Assembly (NCBI GenBank): GCA_038087015.1 | Contig: JASBNA010000010.1 | Coordinates: forward strand, 1,054,001 to 1,118,000 | Length of the DNA stretch: 64,000 nucleotides | Source of the DNA: Cerrena zonata | Taxonomy: Eukaryota > Basidiomycota > Agaricomycetes > Polyporales > Cerrenaceae | Direction: 5' to 3' | Shown here: positions 59,699-64,000 of the stretch, in pieces | Position numbering within the stretch: the stretch's first letter is position 1 | Layout: each line of letters starts with the position of its first letter | Program-made: the position numbers and the translations under genes | Notes under the pieces: generated by a model | Seen by the model: the letters and a program-made list of their open reading frames with translations, nothing else | Told to the model about the DNA's origin: nothing | The model's database searches: none

Positions 59699-62600
59699 AT
59701 GGCCCTCTCAAATCCTCGCCATCATATAATCTCCCATTCCAATAAATGGCCTACTGCCGTTGGTATATTGGCGCAAAACCTCAATAAGCCCTTGTCTATC
59801 CCAAAATCCTCCGGGCTCTCGCACAGTATTCCAGCAATAGCACATCAACTCATGGCGAATCAACATGCTCAAGAACCTACCCTTACACCAGAGGCTGGAA
59901 AGAACGATCTAAGCTCAGCCCTCGGTGCTACTCTTGCTCTTCTTACACAACTTGGGCAATTGGATGCGAAAACACCTGCGTGGCAATCTCTTCTGACCTG
60001 CTTGTTAAGTACACTGTGCCGACTACTTTATCAAGATGCTCATATTCTGTATGTACGCACTATATGATTTTATATACCGCCGCTCTAATTTTTCATTATC
60101 AGCCTAGATGTACCATTCTACCTTGCTCGGACTCAGCATAACCTTGATTCTTTTTATGATCGAGGAACAATGGTCGATGGTCAGGCTCTATTCATTGGAT
60201 CCCGATGTTCGAATTCCCTCAATTGGGACACATGGGGAACTGAACCTGAGATTTTGCCTCCCCGTCCTGGGGGGTGCGCTATTTACCACGCCCCATCAAC
60301 GGACTCTGAATTTTCCTTCGAGGAGGACTCGGAATCATCTGTGTCTTACACGGGGGAGCTAAGTGGGAGCACGACTAGCGATGAAGTCGATGGGGATGAA
60401 AATGGTGAAGTTGAAACCTCCACCAACGAAAATGACGAGAGTCAGAGTGGTGAAACTGGGACTTACGATAGCGAAAGTGACGAGAGTCAATGTTATGAAG
60501 ATTACGAAGACGATGAAGACGGTGAAGATGATGAAGATGATGAAAGGATTCAGATACGACCACCTGCTTGGTATCCACGTCTACCATTTGATTCATACAT
60601 TGTTCCCGACTCCCCTTTCAAGCGAAGTATGGAACTCCCATTTTTGGTTGCTTCAGATCCCGATTCTCTCATCCAGCTGATGACGAGTATACTTTATCAA
60701 CGATATACATGGTGTATTGATGCACCTTTGGTCGGTCTCGAAATATTCTCTGGTAGTCCAGTGGTACGAACTCACATCGGATGGCTAGAGTACCATGGCG
60801 ATGAAGCAGTAAGTACAGTATTTTCAAGTCGTTTCATTATTCTAATCCTATCCCGTAGCCTGCTGTGCACATACATCAGCAAACCATCGGGTTTCTTTTT
60901 TAGTGCTTTTTGTGACTTAAATATACTTATTTCCAACTTATGATAACTTATGAGTCTTATCCAATTCAAGTAGATCCCTCATAGAAAAAGTCCAACTAAG
61001 GCCAAAAAGACAGACAAGTTGATTAAGGAGATAGGTCCTACCTAAGTACATTAAGTCAGATATAAGTTGTAGGTCCATAGATTCCTGATCTACAAATAGG
61101 GAAGCAATGGGATCGAGAAGTCGAATAACGAGCGCAAATAGGCTTAACGAGTGTAAAGTACTTAGAAGGACAGTCGATCACCTGTGGAATAAATGTATGA
61201 GTCTAGTGTGGGAAACAACGGTATAGTGGTTGGCGTACCTGAGAGGTTATTCAACATCCGGGTCCTCATTTCCAACTCGGAGTCCTGGGAGTTCATGTAC
61301 CCACTATACCTGACTTGATTTGGATCAAGTCTGCTTCAAGTCGGAGGAAGATTGAAATCTGTTGGAGGCGGGACTGAAGTAGTTTTGGCGGAGGTACACC
61401 CAATGTAATCGGTAGTCGTCCGCGTGGGGTAAGCTTGGTTCACTCCGAGTCGGAACATCACCAGAATGCTTGTTGGCATTGGTGACTCGAGTTCTGTGGG
61501 TCTTCATATTATGAGTGGTGAGTGTTCACTTGGAAGTGTACTGCCAGTGGTGGACCGAATGGAAGAGGAGTTACAAGGTGGATCATCGTCCATGGATCCT
61601 AATATCCCCGGTGATGGCTGTGCTTGTTGGCAAGGCCCGGGTATCTGCGCTCACTCGAGGCCGGTTTCAACGACTGTTGCCCCTGGTAACATCACAGCAG
61701 TACGTTTATTGACTTGGTGCTTTAATGACTTAGGTTACTTAGATTGAGGTTGTTTTTGATTAAGTTACATAAAGAAGGAAAAAGTCCCAAAAGCGAAACA
61801 AAGTCGGCCGACAGTTTGCTGATGCTATCGCGGGCGGCTCGTGAAACAAAGTCATCGCCAGCCTTGGGTATCTACGACATGACGAATCCGCTAGACTCAT
61901 GGGCCTTCGTACAGTTTGTTCTTAGTCTTCAAGACCAGGTAAATGCGATTGCATCTGTAATGGGTGCACCAGAGGTTAGAGACTTCTGTTGGAGACTTGA
62001 CCATGTCAACCCTATAGCAGATATCGACAACAATCGCTACCATCGATCGGTGGTACATTGGCTAAGCAGATGTCCGTCTCAATTCGAAGACGCACCGCTG
62101 TAAGTTGTTACTGGTATTGTAACACAGAGAAGATGGTGATACTCATTTCTACTTTCCATTTCCATGTACAGGTCATCGTCGGCGTCTGACATGCCATATG
62201 ATGGCAGTGAAGAACACTTTCAAATTGCACTCAAACCTCTACTCATCAGGGATTGGTACGCTTTCGAACTTACAATGGTGTATTTGCCTTCATTAAACCG
62301 CAACTAGGGGATGGGATATGCTAACGTCAGATGTACCGTCCTCAAAAAGTGTTCTATTTGAACGATGGGTAGAGATCATCCCCCGTGCAGCACCTTCTCG
62401 GGAATTTACTTCATATAACGTTATACGGAGTATGATATCACTTTACGATGACCTGACAAAATCATCTTTCTTACCAAAGTGGAATTTCGAGGTATGTACG
62501 GTGACATTGTTTCCAGACGGATAACTGATTTAAATTTAGAATCCGAACACCGATGCTAAATGCAGCGTCTTCTTGCGTCCTAAGTTGAACCAGCTTCTGA

Positions 62601-63989
62601 TGTGCCACAATGAGAAACTTTGCTTGGTTCAGAGCGAAGGTAGAAGCCATGTCCTGGATAATGACCTTGCCGCTATAGTGGAAGACCGACTAGACTTGAT
62701 TCTCCTTTCGACAACATGGGATGCTCCAACTGACACAGGGTGTCATCATAATGAACGTATAGATCGTCACCACATTTGGAACCTCCTGGTTACCTCATTC
62801 TACGCAGGACACGACGAAGCTATCGGGCATGAAATACGGTACCATTATCAATTGAATGCTCTCAGATGACTTGCTAATGATAGACTGCAGGTTCGATGTT
62901 GATATAAGGCTTTCTAGAAATCGTCTAACGGACTTACTCCAAGATACTGCAAACCAGAACCAGCCACTCGCGAACGTCAAGACCACAGTCGACTTATTTG
63001 CACACAACATGACCAGGCGTGCGTGGGACTATATCGAAAGAGAGACACGTTACTATATGTATGTGAATGCAGTCAGGGTTAAAAGAGAAGAGGAGCGAGC
63101 ATGGGCAAACGAGGACCGAGATTATGCTTGCTGCTCGTGGAGTCGTTCGACTCAGGAGCCTCTGTACGGCACATGTGACATTGTTACGCTTCGGCATGCG
63201 TTCGTTAAGGTTCCAAGACCTGTCGACCACGGTGTTGTGTCTTTACCCTTTCCTGCAGACCTTACCTTTTTGACTAACCCTGCAGAAACAGTACGTCTTT
63301 CGGAAGTTTCAACCATAAGGCATTGATTCATACCAATAAACAGGTCATAGATAATGAATGTCTCTCGTCTGGTTCACCGGAACCTTTGCTACTGCCTACC
63401 ATCCTATTCGTCTCTCAGCAGCCAGGTCATGACAGAAATAGCGCATCAAATCGGCTTCGTATCTTCCTGACATCTGCGGTCGACATGTATGCTCATCTTG
63501 GCATCAAGGACCTCCCTGTATGGGGTGTATACATCATGTGCAACATGACATGTAACATTATACTCGCGTTTAGGTCATCGGAGGACGATGTGAGTGTGTC
63601 CTCTTTCGCCACCACCTTACTTATGTGTGACCCACCAAATCCAGGAAACGTTTATATTTGATGACAAGCCACACTCCTATAATCTCTCAGATCCCTTCTC
63701 CGCTCTGCAATTTGCCATATTTCTTCTTCGTATTCGAAAAGAATCTCCCCCATTGCGGGTTCCTCACCCTACTTACCCCATGGAATCTGACCCGAACCCG
63801 CCTTCTGACTGGGTGGAGGCCCCGCTTGTCGTCGAAAACAACTGTGGGTTCGCAAGTGTTCCGTGGTCGAAGTGGACAAACGCCAGCCAGGATCCCGTCC
63901 CAGATGCATTCAGAGTTCCGTTGGAAGCTCCCAGGGTCCTTCGCCTCTCTATGTCAACGGAGACATTGTACAAATATTGTGAAGCGTAG
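59699..63989 (+). pseudogene. FamX-D, coding exon split by a 951-bp element
   Basis: Exons: 59699-60048, 60103-60808, 60859-60873 interrupted by the element then 61825-62099, 62172-62255, 62308-62491, 62540-62838, 62891-63290, and two more to 63989 (about 63,344-63,588 and 63,644-63,989). All phases close if the element is ignored. It starts MALSNPRHHIISHSNKW, with an acidic linker rich in Asp/Glu/Ser (60,300-60,560) where A has a Ser-rich one. It continues LMTSILYQRYTW, HIGWLEY, then PAVHI | element | LSRAARETK, MTNPLDSWAFVQFVLSL, RSMISLYDDLTKS, FDVDIRLSRNRL, GTCDIVTLRHAFV, LLLPTILFVSQQ (ExK motif absent), LRIFLTSAVDMYAHLGI, YNLSDPFSALQFAIFLLR and a final WSKWTNASQD. Reading into the element soon meets stops, and I found no in-phase splice route around it. 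Otherwise the gene is undamaged, so inactivation is recent. Confidence 0.72.
60874..61824 (+). mobile_element. 951-bp DNA element with terminal inverted repeats, right copy
   Basis: Inverted copy of 55732-56682, identical in all stretches compared. Inserted within a coding exon of FamX-D between codons reading CAC ATA and CTA TCG. The length, 951 bp, is a multiple of three, so the host frame is the same on both sides, but the element contains stops in that frame. Flanks ACATA and CTATC show no clear target-site duplication. Confidence 0.8.
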
Positions 63990-64000
63990 GCACTCGGAGT

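Overview
The window is nuclear DNA of a filamentous basidiomycete, most likely Agaricomycetes. Genes are split by many short introns (mostly 45-70 bp) with GTRNGY donors, coding density is moderate, and the gene set (DUF6533 membrane proteins, a GH115 glucuronidase, a GPI-tailed GH16 glucanase, a TPR/F-box/LRR protein, FES1, a BAG-domain protein, RNase H1) is typical of that class. I see no prokaryotic or viral features and no rRNA or tRNA gene. All gene models were spliced by eye. Where exon lengths could be summed, the reading phase closed.

0-15 kb holds conserved single-copy genes: two multi-pass membrane proteins on the minus strand (the second interrupted by a 1,844-bp intron and carrying a one-base frameshift), a short minus-strand gene sharing a promoter with the Hsp70 exchange factor FES1, and a large secreted GH115 alpha-glucuronidase. 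15-31 kb is younger and more disturbed. It has a tandem pair of small Cys-motif genes, the second with a nonsense codon; a decayed C2H2 zinc-finger gene; and two diverged DUF6533 genes pointing away from each other on either side of a BAG-domain gene. Both DUF6533 bodies sit in blocks almost free of CpG. 31-38 kb carries a partly resolved gene, a GH16 enzyme with a broken C-terminal frame, and a large low-complexity protein.

39-64 kb is the most unusual part. It holds four members of an unrecognised protein family (called FamX here): A (42.2-45.3 kb, intact), B (52.6-54.7 kb, pseudogene), C (56.7-58.9 kb, intact but lacking the N-terminal module) and D (59.7-64.0 kb, split by a transposon). 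They are interspersed with two intact C2H2 zinc-finger paralogs and with housekeeping-type genes (RNase H1, TPR/F-box/LRR). Two apparently identical 951-bp elements with terminal inverted repeats lie in opposite orientation around C and the 5' part of D, and a 313-bp palindromic element sits in the divergent promoter between C and D. This block looks like a fast-evolving accessory locus with duplication, decay and recent transposition. FamX is the best candidate here for something undescribed. A faint ExK signature suggests a nuclease-like fold, but that is unproven.
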